Made by a program: the position numbers and the translations under genes. A model generated the notes under the pieces. That model did no database searches and was not told the origin of the DNA. It worked only from the letters and a program-made list of their open reading frames with translations. From a virus, in the IMG/VR virus record IMGVR_UViG_3300042691_012301, positions 1 through 61,026 of that record: DNA of 61,026 bases; one strand, written 5' to 3'. Below, piece after piece: positions 27,300 to 36,938 of this stretch (within the stretch, counting starts at the first letter, position 1; the number at the start of each line of letters is the position of its first letter).

Positions 27300-29700
27300 A
27301 GTAAAGTATAAATATAATCCACAAGAGGAGTTCATTATTGTAAACGATGGTGACGAGGATTTGTATCCTATAAAAATTAAAGTTCCTTCAGTTGAGGAAT
27401 ATTACAACCTACCTTATGAAGAGGCTATAAAAAAAATTGAAGGTTACGGACTTCCTCCCGAAAAACAGAAGTTTACTTATCAAGAGATGCCTTCAAAGTT
27501 GTCTGAGATTGAATCTGTTATTCGCAGAAAGAAACAGATGAAGCCAAAGGATGTAGTGAAGTTAGAGGATATTGACGAGGAGTTGTTCAACGATGTCTCT
27601 TATTACTCAAAAGAAATACAATGGATTAAGAGACAGATCAAGAGACACTACAAGGGTTATTTCTTTTTCAACAATGGTACTCCAACATATATGCCCGGTT
27701 GTCAATACACCTACTTAAACTATTGGCCAATTGGTAACGGAAGAAATACAAAAGGTTTAGCAGAGTACCGAGACAGAGATAGAAGATGGTTCTTAACCGT
27801 TATGTATGCCTACACAACTAAGGATGCTTTCTACAAATTCAAAGTAGTTTACCTCGAGAAGAAAAAGAGTTATGTTCGTTACTTTAATATGCAGAAGAGC
27901 GTGGATGAGTTTAAAGAAAAACATCCCGACTGTTATGTAGAAAAAGGCGAGTACACAATAGACACAGGCGAGAGAACAACTTACGGAGTTATCTACCCGA
28001 AACACCGAAGAGAGGGAGCGACGTCTCGTGCAGGATTTATGAATTGGTATATTACGGCAACTATGGGTATCCAAAGGTTTGGCGGTATCCAATCGATGTC
28101 TGACTACCACTCAACTCAAGTATTTGTGGACCACATTGCAAAGCGTCTACGAAGAATGCCCTTCTTCTTTAAGTTGATGACTGAAGGATCTTCTGTTCCA
28201 AAAGAAGCAATACAATTTACTGCTCCTGCAAATAGAACGGCAGGTGGTGTGGGGACAACTTCTCTCCCTCCACACGAGGGTTGGATAAACCACCGACCAT
28301 CTGGAGAGAGGGCGTATGACATGGAAAAACTACATTTCATTCACCACGATGAGGTTGGAAAGATAGACCCGAAAGCAGGTATCAACATCAATGTTGTTGA
28401 CAGATGGAGGGTCGTTATGAAGTGTCTCGCACAGGGACCGTACATTCATGGCATAGGTCTCCTTACTTCAACATTAGGTGAGATGGAGAAAGGTGGTGGT
28501 GAGCAGATGAAGAAACTTATCCTTGGTTCTCGTTTTAACGAAAGGAATGATAACGGACAGACAATGACAGGGTTGTTAACTCTATTTTTTCCTGCACACG
28601 ATGGCTTAGATGGTTTCATTGACGAGTTTGGAAACTCCATCGTTGAAGATCCGGAGAAGCCAACGAAGAATGTCGATGGTAAGTTTGTTTCTATGGGAGC
28701 AAAGACGTATCTCCAAAACAAGAGAAGAGCATTCGAAATGAACGGAGACCAAACTGGACTCATTGAGGAGATGCAAAACTTCCCAATGAATCTGAAGGAG
28801 TGCTTCATGTCGGCATCAAAAGACTCTTCTTTCCCTGTCCTCAAGATAAGAAAAAGAATTACAGAGTTGACTTTTGAAAAACATAAAACTCGTAGGTACA
28901 ATTTTGAGTGGGAAAACGGAAGATGCTCTCGTGTAAAATTAGTTGAGGATGACGAGGGTAAGTTTAACATATCTTTCCTCCCCCCAGCAGGAGCGAGAAA
29001 CATAAAAGAGTGGGATTCGGAGTTAGAGTCTTGGAAACCTGGCTGGACCGTTATGAACAAGTTCGTGATGGGAGCTGACCCTGCCAAGTACGAATCTCAC
29101 GAGGTGAGTGGCAAGAAAAAGTCTTACAACGCAGGTGCAATGTACTACAAAAAGGATGAGCATCTTGACGGAGACACAGGACTGCTCATTAAGCCAAGAG
29201 GTATGTGGGCATCAGATAAGTTTGTCCTCACTTATAAACAAAGGGATGTTGGAAGGGAGGAGTATTGCGATGATATGGCAAAGGCTTGTATGTTCTTTGG
29301 AGCAATGCTATACCCCGAGATGAACATCACCTTTCTTTACGAGAAGTTTTTAGAGTGGGGATTACGAGGATATCTGTTATACGACATGGATGAAAATGGA
29401 TTCAGAAAGCCGTTGCCGGGTAGGATTACTACGGACGGTTCAAGCAATTCTGCAAAGCAAGACATCTTTGATAGTTGGGAACATTACCTAAAAAATGGTG
29501 TGGAAGGAGAAAACCACATCGAGATTTTAGAGGAGTGTGCTAATATCGATGGTAAACAAGAAATGACAAAATACGATTTATTTGCGGCAGGAGGCTACGC
29601 ACTTTTGGGAAGTAAGTCAGTTTACCCTAAATTTGTAGAATTAAATGAGCAATCTATGAATATAGATTCAAAACTTTTTGATACATTTGATTATTATTAA
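27292..29700 (+). CDS. terL: terminase large subunit (packaging ATPase-nuclease), 802 residues
   Basis: The ATPase region has a deviant Walker A, HRREGATSR (about 238-246), and a Walker B FIHHDEVG (about 349-357). The nuclease region has FVMGADPAKYE with an Asp near residue 594, and YDLFAAGGYAL (about 761) supplies a C-terminal acidic residue. These are the hallmarks of phage TerL, which pumps DNA into the capsid and cuts it. At 802 residues it is longer than many TerL proteins but in the range of large crAss-like types. It is followed 4 bases later by the portal gene. Confidence 0.9.
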   Translation: MREVKYKYNPQEEFIIVNDGDEDLYPIKIKVPSVEEYYNLPYEEAIKKIEGYGLPPEKQKFTYQEMPSKLSEIESVIRRKKQMKPKDVVKLEDIDEELFNDVSYYSKEIQWIKRQIKRHYKGYFFFNNGTPTYMPGCQYTYLNYWPIGNGRNTKGLAEYRDRDRRWFLTVMYAYTTKDAFYKFKVVYLEKKKSYVRYFNMQKSVDEFKEKHPDCYVEKGEYTIDTGERTTYGVIYPKHRREGATSRAGFMNWYITATMGIQRFGGIQSMSDYHSTQVFVDHIAKRLRRMPFFFKLMTEGSSVPKEAIQFTAPANRTAGGVGTTSLPPHEGWINHRPSGERAYDMEKLHFIHHDEVGKIDPKAGININVVDRWRVVMKCLAQGPYIHGIGLLTSTLGEMEKGGGEQMKKLILGSRFNERNDNGQTMTGLLTLFFPAHDGLDGFIDEFGNSIVEDPEKPTKNVDGKFVSMGAKTYLQNKRRAFEMNGDQTGLIEEMQNFPMNLKECFMSASKDSSFPVLKIRKRITELTFEKHKTRRYNFEWENGRCSRVKLVEDDEGKFNISFLPPAGARNIKEWDSELESWKPGWTVMNKFVMGADPAKYESHEVSGKKKSYNAGAMYYKKDEHLDGDTGLLIKPRGMWASDKFVLTYKQRDVGREEYCDDMAKACMFFGAMLYPEMNITFLYEKFLEWGLRGYLLYDMDENGFRKPLPGRITTDGSSNSAKQDIFDSWEHYLKNGVEGENHIEILEECANIDGKQEMTKYDLFAAGGYALLGSKSVYPKFVELNEQSMNIDSKLFDTFDYY

Positions 29701-29703
29701 AGT

Positions 29704-32037
29704 ATGAGCGAATATACTATCTTGTGGCCAAAGGATGATATCGATCCTAAAAAGAAAGACAACAATTGGTTGTCACAAATTGGTCGTGCTATTTTTTATC
29801 GTTACGAAAATAACAAAACATATTTTGGTAGACAAGATATTGCTCGTCTTTTTGAGATAAGAAACTATTCTGAGGGAAGACAAAATCAGCAGAAGTATAT
29901 TGATATGTGGATTGCTCGAGGGGAAGAAAAGGCAAGTATTTCAAGTCCCAATCCACAAGCGCAACGCATTCGCAGGAAAGGGTACGCAAACATGAACTTT
30001 GAGATTTTCTCAATTGCTCCAGAACTTAAAAGAATTATCCATTCTGTAATAGGTACTGACAATCAGCGTGTTCAAGTTGACTGTATTAATCCAGAGATTA
30101 AAAACAAGAAGGCTTTAGATAAGGCAACTTTATATGTCAAGTCTAAAATGGAACCGTTGATGAAAGAAATTGGAATGCCTCAAGTTGGTGAGGGCGAATT
30201 TCTTCCTGAGAACAACGTAGAGTTAGATGTTTTTGAAAGTCTTGGTGGTTTTAAACAAAACCTTGAAATCACTCTAGAGAAGTTAATTGAGTTTGGATTT
30301 ACAAACAGTGATTGGGGTAAAATTGAGCGTCAACTTAAAGACGATGCGATTAACTTCAACTTTATGGTTTGTAAAGACTACACCGATGCTCATACAGGTA
30401 TGGCAAAGGTTAAGTATGTTGACGTAACTAAGTTTATTTGCGCTTGGACTGATGACTCTCAAGGGGATAATACTCCATTCGCAGGTCACTTTGAAAAATA
30501 TAGCATTCCTCAAGTTCGTGACTTGCTCATCCAAAATGGATGGAGTGAGGAAGATACTGAGAAACAAGTTAACAGAATTGCTAAGTGGGCATTTGATTTA
30601 ACATACTCTAATGACAGATATGGCTGGTCTTGGTACGCACAACGTGACACTATTACAGACCGTATGCGTTATGATGATTTCTTTGTAGATGTTCTTGAGT
30701 TTGAATACATTTCAAAAGATACTCAGTTCTACAAAAAGAAAGATCGTGATGGTATTCACACATTCTACTCAGATAAGTTTGGGGAATATGTAAATACAGA
30801 CAAGAAGAAAACAGTTATTGTTGATGCCCATGTTATTTACGAAGGTTACTTCCTTCCCGGAGCAAACATTACTGTAGGTGGAAAGCAAAAGAATATGAAA
30901 AGAGTGAGCAAACAAAAGCCTCAAATCTCTTATCGTTTTGAAAAAATACCAGGCAAGTCAATTACAGAGACTGCTATTCCAATTTACGACTCTCTTCAAA
31001 TCAATCACCTTAAACTACAAGCAGCTAAATTAGCCGCTGCTCCAAAAGGTATCGCTATTGATATTGGGGCGTTAAACATTAATAGTATCGCAGGTTCAAT
31101 GTACACACCATTTGACCTCGTTCAAGTATATTCTCACACAGGTAACTTCTTCTACAAATCTTCTCTTCTTGGGGGCAAGGTTAACACCAACAAGTCTTTT
31201 GAAGAGTTAGAGGGTGGTATTGGTAAACAACTATCTGAATGGATTCTTGCGTACCAACACGATGTAGAGAAATTATTGCAAATCACAGGTATTACTCCTA
31301 CGATGGCAGGATCTCCTGCAAAAGGAGAAAAGTTAGTTGGAATTGCTGAGATGGAAGTTGAGGCTACCAACAATGCATTGTGGCCATTGCAACAAGCGTT
31401 AGAGCGTTTGAAGGTTAAGGTGGGTCAGAACATTGCTCTTCGTGCCATGACAACTATGCGTTTTGACAGCGAAGTAAAGGCTTACTACGAAGAGGTTTTT
31501 GGTAAGAACTCAATAGAGTACATGATGCCTGCCGCTGACTTCACGTTGGATGAGTTAGGTATTTCAATTAGCAACAAGATATCGGCAACTCAGAAGTTTA
31601 AAATTGCAGAGGCGGCTGAAACAGCATTGAAGGTAGGTCGTAACGGAATGCCAGAGATAGAACTTTCTGACTACACTATGATTCTTGAGATGTTAGAAAA
31701 AGGTCGTTTGAAAGAAGCTACATGGTATTTGACATACAAGAGCAGTAAGAAGCGTCAATATAACGATCAAATGGCGGCTCAAAACCAACAGGCTCAAGCA
31801 CAATCTCTGCAAGAGTTGGAGTTAATGAAGCAGAAGGGAGAGATGGAGTTACTTCAAATGGCCGCGAAGATTGAGGTAGAGAAAGAAGCTGCTCTCTCTA
31901 ACATTAGAATTAAAGAAAAACAAATGATTATTGCTGCTGAAACTCAAGGTTCAATCGAAGAGATTAAGGCAGAGGCATATCTACAGGAACAGACTGGTAC
32001 AGAAATTACTGGTAAGTTCCGCAAACCAAGCGCATAA
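29704..32037 (+). CDS. portal protein, 777 residues
   Basis: Position directly after TerL and before the scaffold-like and capsid genes, its size and its content fit a portal of the crAss-like/podovirus type. It has an N-terminal FGRQDIARLFEIRNYSEGRQNQQKYIDMW region, a long middle and a C-terminal coiled-coil, Gln/Ala-rich stretch (AAQNQQAQAQSLQELELMKQKGEME) typical of the portal crown or barrel. The portal forms the dodecameric ring through which DNA enters and leaves. The call rests on order and style rather than a catalytic motif. Confidence 0.85.
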   Translation: MSEYTILWPKDDIDPKKKDNNWLSQIGRAIFYRYENNKTYFGRQDIARLFEIRNYSEGRQNQQKYIDMWIARGEEKASISSPNPQAQRIRRKGYANMNFEIFSIAPELKRIIHSVIGTDNQRVQVDCINPEIKNKKALDKATLYVKSKMEPLMKEIGMPQVGEGEFLPENNVELDVFESLGGFKQNLEITLEKLIEFGFTNSDWGKIERQLKDDAINFNFMVCKDYTDAHTGMAKVKYVDVTKFICAWTDDSQGDNTPFAGHFEKYSIPQVRDLLIQNGWSEEDTEKQVNRIAKWAFDLTYSNDRYGWSWYAQRDTITDRMRYDDFFVDVLEFEYISKDTQFYKKKDRDGIHTFYSDKFGEYVNTDKKKTVIVDAHVIYEGYFLPGANITVGGKQKNMKRVSKQKPQISYRFEKIPGKSITETAIPIYDSLQINHLKLQAAKLAAAPKGIAIDIGALNINSIAGSMYTPFDLVQVYSHTGNFFYKSSLLGGKVNTNKSFEELEGGIGKQLSEWILAYQHDVEKLLQITGITPTMAGSPAKGEKLVGIAEMEVEATNNALWPLQQALERLKVKVGQNIALRAMTTMRFDSEVKAYYEEVFGKNSIEYMMPAADFTLDELGISISNKISATQKFKIAEAAETALKVGRNGMPEIELSDYTMILEMLEKGRLKEATWYLTYKSSKKRQYNDQMAAQNQQAQAQSLQELELMKQKGEMELLQMAAKIEVEKEAALSNIRIKEKQMIIAAETQGSIEEIKAEAYLQEQTGTEITGKFRKPSA

Positions 32038-32054
32038 ACACAAAAATAACAAAT

Positions 32055-33152
32055 ATGGAAAATCAAGAACAAGGAACGCCTACAAGCATTTTTAGTGCTT
32101 TAGGTTTGGAGAATCCTGCTCCAGAACCGATGCCGTCTCAAGACGAGCCTATTGTAACACCTAATCCTATTACAGATGGTGGTGAACCTATTGTCACCCC
32201 TGAACCTGTAATTACAGAGGACACTACATTTAAAGCATCAGACTTAAAGGCAATCTTTGGAGACTTTGAATCTATCGACTCTATCAAGCAGAAGTATTCG
32301 ACTTATGAAGAGAGAGCAAAGAAGTATGAAGAGTTTGAACCCCTTATCTCTCAGCAAGAAACTTTAATCAAAGAGTTAGAGTCTCCATTTGCAAACGAAA
32401 GACTTGCTAGTCTAAACTCTTTCATAAAGAACACAGGGGTTAATGACTTGGAAGTTGCCAATAAATTTGTTGGTAAAACTTCTGAGGAAATTAAACAAAA
32501 CCCAATTCAAGTCATGGCACTTGCTCAAGTGATTCAAGAGCCAGATTTATTGAAGGACATGACCTTTGAGGACTTGTGTGAGGCAATTGCAGACGAGAAC
32601 AACACCTATGCTGACGTTACATTTGAAGACGCTCCAAAGGTGATGAAGATGAAGATTGGAAAAAACATTGCCGTAGTAGAAGAAAAATTGCAAAATATTG
32701 GACAAAATAAAGATTTTGTTGCATCTTTGCGTAACCAATATAACGAGTCTAAAGAGACTGTTGCAAAGGCTGTACAGGAATGGAAGCCGACAATTGACAA
32801 ACTAACTGATTTGAAAGAGGTGGAGTATGACCTTGAAGGATATAAAGTGAAGGCGCAGGTGTCTGCGGAAACCCGAACTCAACTCCAAAAAGAAATTACT
32901 AATATCATCGCTTCAAATCCATCTTTACCAGACGATCAAAGTATTGAGCTTATAAACACATATGTTCGGAGTCGAATAGAAAATTTAGAAGCGTCCAATA
33001 TTTATAAATCTCTTATCACAGCCGCTAAAGGGGAGGCCCTAGAAAAATCGGTTAAAGAGTTTCATAACGGATCGCCTGTTGCTAGACCGGAAAGGCAGGG
33101 TGGAAGTAACGAGAAGAGTCAATTATTGCAATACTTTGAAAGACAAATTTAA
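32055..33152 (+). CDS. scaffold-like protein, 365 residues
   Basis: An acidic, Pro/Thr-rich N-terminus carries two PIVTP(N/E)P repeats, followed by helical, Glu/Lys-rich segments and a short end (QLLQYFERQI). Placed between portal and major capsid, this is the usual site of the head scaffolding protein, which guides capsid assembly and is then removed. No protease domain was seen in it. Family not proven. Confidence 0.65.
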   Translation: MENQEQGTPTSIFSALGLENPAPEPMPSQDEPIVTPNPITDGGEPIVTPEPVITEDTTFKASDLKAIFGDFESIDSIKQKYSTYEERAKKYEEFEPLISQQETLIKELESPFANERLASLNSFIKNTGVNDLEVANKFVGKTSEEIKQNPIQVMALAQVIQEPDLLKDMTFEDLCEAIADENNTYADVTFEDAPKVMKMKIGKNIAVVEEKLQNIGQNKDFVASLRNQYNESKETVAKAVQEWKPTIDKLTDLKEVEYDLEGYKVKAQVSAETRTQLQKEITNIIASNPSLPDDQSIELINTYVRSRIENLEASNIYKSLITAAKGEALEKSVKEFHNGSPVARPERQGGSNEKSQLLQYFERQI

Positions 33153-33195
33153 AGGTTGAAAATAAATAAATTTTAACATTTAATACTTTACCAAA

Positions 33196-34656
33196 ATGGC
33201 TTTTGGAACTGCTTCAAATACTCCTGTTGGTTCTTCAGCAGGTTTAAATGGTTCGTTGCTATCTTTATTCGATGCTTCGTATACCTCAGGGTTGCTTGTA
33301 CCTCACTACTTGCGTACTCTTAAAAACAAATTCGGTGATAACGGTCTTTCTGACTTCCAACTTTTGATGGGATTAGGAATGAAGCGTGGTGTTCAAAACG
33401 TAACAGGATGGCACTGGGAAAAAGGTCTTTATGACGCTCCAGTTGTTGTTGACGCTACAGTTGCTGCTCCAGGTGCAGGTGTGTCTTTGACATTTAACTC
33501 TGACGTTACTGCTGGTGGTGCTGTTGCTCCTGCAAACTTGTCTTTCCCTTACGTTGATCAACCTGCTGGTTACACTTACGCTAAGGCTGGACAAATCTTA
33601 ATGAACACTAGCAACGCAACATTACCAATGTATGTTGTTACAGGTGTAACAGGTGTTGCGGTTACTATTCGCCCACTTCTTTCTACAACTAACGTCGCTG
33701 CTACAGCTGGTGATATCTATGTTGTAGTTGGTTCTGCATGGGATGAAGGAACTGACCAACCAATTTCTTCTCAATCTTTCTGGACTAAGTACACTTGGAA
33801 GACTCAAATCTTCAAAGAGACTTATACTCTTTCTGGTACTCAAAAAACTAACGCCCCACAGTGGATGGAAGTTGAATACGGAGATGGCAAGACTAAAAAG
33901 ATGAACGGATTCTTCTACGAAGGTCAAGACGAAGCTGAATATCGTTTGATTAAGCAAATCGCTTTGTCAATGATTTTCGGAACTTCTCAAACTAACTCTG
34001 CTGTTCCTCAAACTTTCTCTGGTCTTGACAACGAGATTACTTCTCGTGGTTATACCCATAGTGTTGGTGGTGCAGGTAACTTTGATGTTTCTGACTTCCG
34101 TACTATTGCTAACGTAATGAGCCGCCGCTACTCAAGTAACTTGTTCTTGGCTTGGTTGACTACTGAATTGTATTCTGAGTTAATGCAAGATTTGAATAGT
34201 GCTTCTGGTTCTTACATCCAAAACGCTAACTTGGTTAACGCTACAACTCAAGCTATTGCTGACGTATTCTTCGGTGGTAACATGGAGCAAACTGAGACTT
34301 TGTTCTCTACTTTCTCTTGGAACGCTATCAACGTAGATGGTTACAACTTCGCTTTAAAGAACGCTCGTTTCATGCAAGACCCAGCAACTACTGCTGCTAA
34401 TACCACTTCAGCTCTTCGTAGACGTGGATGGATTATCCCATTGAACAAGGTTCAAGACGCTGAAGGAGTTCTTCGTAATCGTATCGAGTTGGTTTACAAG
34501 GAGATGGACGGATATAGCCGCTTCATGGAAATCACAGACGATGGTCGTGCTTCTGCTCGTAAGATTGGGCCAACTGACGTTGCTCGTCTTTACTTGTCAT
34601 CTGACCTTGGATTTGACTTCTTCACATTGGAGCAATTCACTCGTATCACAGACTAA
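33196..34656 (+). CDS. major capsid protein, 486 residues
   Basis: Location after the scaffold-like gene, length, strong A/S/T-rich content and codon bias to highly used codons point to the major capsid protein. N-terminal SGLLVPHYLRTLKNKFGDNGLSD and the inner segment QISSQSFWTKYTW-like (DQPISSQSFWTKYTWK) recall capsid proteins of crAss-like phages (HK97 fold). An unusually strong hairpin with GAAA loop follows the gene. A fold comparison would confirm. Confidence 0.82.
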   Translation: MAFGTASNTPVGSSAGLNGSLLSLFDASYTSGLLVPHYLRTLKNKFGDNGLSDFQLLMGLGMKRGVQNVTGWHWEKGLYDAPVVVDATVAAPGAGVSLTFNSDVTAGGAVAPANLSFPYVDQPAGYTYAKAGQILMNTSNATLPMYVVTGVTGVAVTIRPLLSTTNVAATAGDIYVVVGSAWDEGTDQPISSQSFWTKYTWKTQIFKETYTLSGTQKTNAPQWMEVEYGDGKTKKMNGFFYEGQDEAEYRLIKQIALSMIFGTSQTNSAVPQTFSGLDNEITSRGYTHSVGGAGNFDVSDFRTIANVMSRRYSSNLFLAWLTTELYSELMQDLNSASGSYIQNANLVNATTQAIADVFFGGNMEQTETLFSTFSWNAINVDGYNFALKNARFMQDPATTAANTTSALRRRGWIIPLNKVQDAEGVLRNRIELVYKEMDGYSRFMEITDDGRASARKIGPTDVARLYLSSDLGFDFFTLEQFTRITD

Positions 34657-34680
34657 TCTTAGTCTAAAAATATGTAAAGA

Positions 34681-34704
34681 GGGGAGGGAGGAAACTCTCT
34701 CCCC
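34681..34704 (+). terminator. strong hairpin with GAAA tetraloop after the major capsid gene
   Basis: A 10-bp stem (34681-34690 with 34695-34704, one G-U pair) with a GAAA tetraloop, 25 bases after the capsid stop. There is no U-run, so it may be an RNA-stabilising or processing element rather than a plain terminator. Confidence 0.6.
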
Positions 34705-34750
34705 AATTTACTAAACACACACAAAAAATAACAATAATAAAAACACAATT

Positions 34751-35617
34751 ATGCTATTTCAAGATGGCCAAAAATTTGTCCTTGATGAAGAGGATTTGAA
34801 TCAGTTGAGACAAGTGTTTCCTGATTACATGAATAAAAACAAACTACTTCGCATTACTTACAACGAGGGTGTTATTCAAAAAATTGAAACAAACAATCCG
34901 GCATCCCCATATGTTTTTTCTAAGCCTACTCACAATATTTTACTTGTAAATAAGTGGGTTGACTATGAGACAGGTGAGCAAAGAGAGATTCGCTTCTCTA
35001 ACCAACCTGCAAGATATCGTGGTGATGGATCTTCTTACTTTGCCGAGAAAAGCACTGTAATAGACACTTCGTTTGTTTTTAAACCAAAAGAAGATATTGA
35101 ATTACTTTGGTTTTGTTACAACTTCAGCAAGTTGTTTGCTAACGGATTAAAAGGAAACGATATTTCTCCTTTCCGTTTCTTAGTTCAACACGCTGACGCT
35201 GCTGTTAAGGCGAATGATGTAATTGCTGAGGCAAACGCTAAGGTTGCTTTATCAAACTTATCACTTGACAAATTAAAATCATTTGCTAACGCATATGTTG
35301 CTTTAGAAGAGGATGATAGTAAGGAGATTATTCTTGCTAAATTATTCTCTACAATGGATGGCAATAAGAACTTCAAGAGTTTAGTTATTAAGAAGTTTAC
35401 TGACAACGATATTGATTCAGACGCTGAGTCTATTGTAAACAAAGCCATCGCATCTGGTATCCTCAAGTCAAACGAGGATGGAGATCAGGTTCTTATGGTG
35501 ATTAACGGCAAAGAAACCATTGTTGCTGACATTCCATTTGACGAGAAAAACCTTTTGATTACATACGTCTCTAAGGAGAAGAAGTTGTATAATCAACTCA
35601 AGAAGGCTTTATCTTAA
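34751..35617 (+). CDS. hypothetical structural protein, 288 residues
   Basis: Acidic N-terminus (MLFQDGQKFVLDEEDLNQLRQ) with beta-rich segments, a FRFLVQHADAAVKANDVIAEANAKVALSN helical region and a DDSKEIILAKLFSTMDGNKN segment. It lies between the capsid gene and the Cys-rich protein and is followed by a strong terminator, so it belongs to the head module. A head-completion or auxiliary protein is likely; no family is recognised. Confidence 0.7.
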   Translation: MLFQDGQKFVLDEEDLNQLRQVFPDYMNKNKLLRITYNEGVIQKIETNNPASPYVFSKPTHNILLVNKWVDYETGEQREIRFSNQPARYRGDGSSYFAEKSTVIDTSFVFKPKEDIELLWFCYNFSKLFANGLKGNDISPFRFLVQHADAAVKANDVIAEANAKVALSNLSLDKLKSFANAYVALEEDDSKEIILAKLFSTMDGNKNFKSLVIKKFTDNDIDSDAESIVNKAIASGILKSNEDGDQVLMVINGKETIVADIPFDEKNLLITYVSKEKKLYNQLKKALS

Positions 35618-35642
35618 CCAAAACTATAAATAATCTGAAATG

Positions 35643-35669
35643 GGGTACATTTTGTACCCTATTTTTTTT
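35643..35669 (+). terminator. strong rho-independent terminator in the head module
   Basis: Stem GGGTAC/GTACCC (35643-35648 with 35654-35659), ATTTT loop, then a T-run of eight (35662-35669). Immediately followed by a host-type -7 element. Confidence 0.85.
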
Positions 35670-35676
35670 ATCTTTG
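35669..35676 (+). promoter_or_regulatory. Bacteroidota-type -7 element
   Basis: TATCTTTG directly after the terminator at 35643-35669 and 21 bases before the start at 35697. TTTG (35651-35654) precedes it at 14 bases, shorter than consensus. Confidence 0.5.
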
Positions 35677-35696
35677 TGTATAATTCGTAAGTAAAA

Positions 35697-36929
35697 ATGG
35701 CTACAAATCTTATCTTTAACCTTTCTACAAAAAAGTATCAAGGTACAACATCTCCCTCTGCAACTATTTACGCAAGAGTGTATGACCCAGCAGGTAATCT
35801 AATTTTAGATAAAAGTGCTTTAGGTAACGCATTTATTACAGCGTCAACTACCTCTGCATTTTACAACTTACCTTTGGACACATCTTCTAATGTTTTGCAA
35901 GGTTCTTATACATTTGAATACAGCACAGTAGCAGGAATGGGTTCTGGAGTAACTACAGATGTATACAACTTTTTAGGAGTTGATATTGCCTGCCTAGAGT
36001 TTAATGTAACTAACGATTGCAACTTTTATCCTAACGGACAAGTCACAGCCACAGACACTACGAATTATGGAGATTGGACTGTTACGAACAAGAGTATAAA
36101 ACTTTATTTTCCTAATGGATTAAGTCCTGCTCCAATTGCTCCTTACATTGAAACAACAACAGCATCTACTCTTGTAGTTAACACTCTTGCTACAGGGATG
36201 TGGACAGCAATATTGACAACAGACTTGTCAATCACTCAAAACGACAATCTTGTAGTAATTACAGAATTAAGTAAGACTTTAAACCATAACGTAGCTTGTA
36301 ACGCTCAGTTATGTAGTGTAAATAATGCACTTGACCAAATTACTGCGGCATATGCAGCTGATGTGGCTTGTGGGTCAACAACTCCTCGTTACGCTCAAGA
36401 ATTAACATTAGCCAATGCTTACTACACTCAATACCAAATTGAAAGAGCGTGTGGGGACACTCTTGCGGCAGCTGCCTACGCTGAGAAAATTACTAACCTG
36501 GTTGGTCAAACATCTTCTTCTTGTGGTGGTTCTTGCGGTTGTAGCGGTTCTAGTTGCAGTTGCGACACTACTTGTGGTTGCAGCGGAAATGACGCTACTC
36601 CTCAATGGGTTAATAACACAAGCAGCGAATCAGGATACAAATCATATGTAGCGTTGATGTCTCAGACAGGAACTGCTGCTCCTACTGCTGTTGAACTAGA
36701 AAATAGTTTAGGAAATATTGTTTGGACTAGAAATTCAATAGGTGTATACTACGGAACTCTTACTGGAGCGTTTCAATCAGCAAAAACATTTGCTAGAGTT
36801 AATTCCTCAGTTAATTTTGGAGCAACTGTAAGTTGCTATAGATTAAATGATAATGTCATCGTGTTAACATCTGTGGCTAGTGATTCTCAATTGGCAAACA
36901 ATCCTATAGAAATTAGAGTTTATAACTAA
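35697..36929 (+). CDS. Cys-rich structural protein (candidate head fibre/decoration), 410 residues
   Basis: N-terminal half is beta-rich with several Ig-like strands (ATIYARVYDPAGNLILDKSA, GSYTFEYSTVAGMGSG). The middle contains paired cysteines in a helical domain (ACNAQLCSV, VACGST, RACGD) and then a Cys/Gly/Ser patch with seven cysteines (about residues 273-297). The C-terminal part returns to a beta-rich fibre-like fold. It is expressed from its own promoter element within the head module. A head fibre or decoration protein is likely; the Cys-rich region may bind metal or form disulphides. Confidence 0.65.
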   Translation: MATNLIFNLSTKKYQGTTSPSATIYARVYDPAGNLILDKSALGNAFITASTTSAFYNLPLDTSSNVLQGSYTFEYSTVAGMGSGVTTDVYNFLGVDIACLEFNVTNDCNFYPNGQVTATDTTNYGDWTVTNKSIKLYFPNGLSPAPIAPYIETTTASTLVVNTLATGMWTAILTTDLSITQNDNLVVITELSKTLNHNVACNAQLCSVNNALDQITAAYAADVACGSTTPRYAQELTLANAYYTQYQIERACGDTLAAAAYAEKITNLVGQTSSSCGGSCGCSGSSCSCDTTCGCSGNDATPQWVNNTSSESGYKSYVALMSQTGTAAPTAVELENSLGNIVWTRNSIGVYYGTLTGAFQSAKTFARVNSSVNFGATVSCYRLNDNVIVLTSVASDSQLANNPIEIRVYN

Positions 36930-36938
36930 TAGAAGATT

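Noticed and set aside
33622-33957. Leftward ORF opposite the major capsid gene.
   Set aside because: It is an antisense frame inside a highly biased coding gene with no start context of its own.
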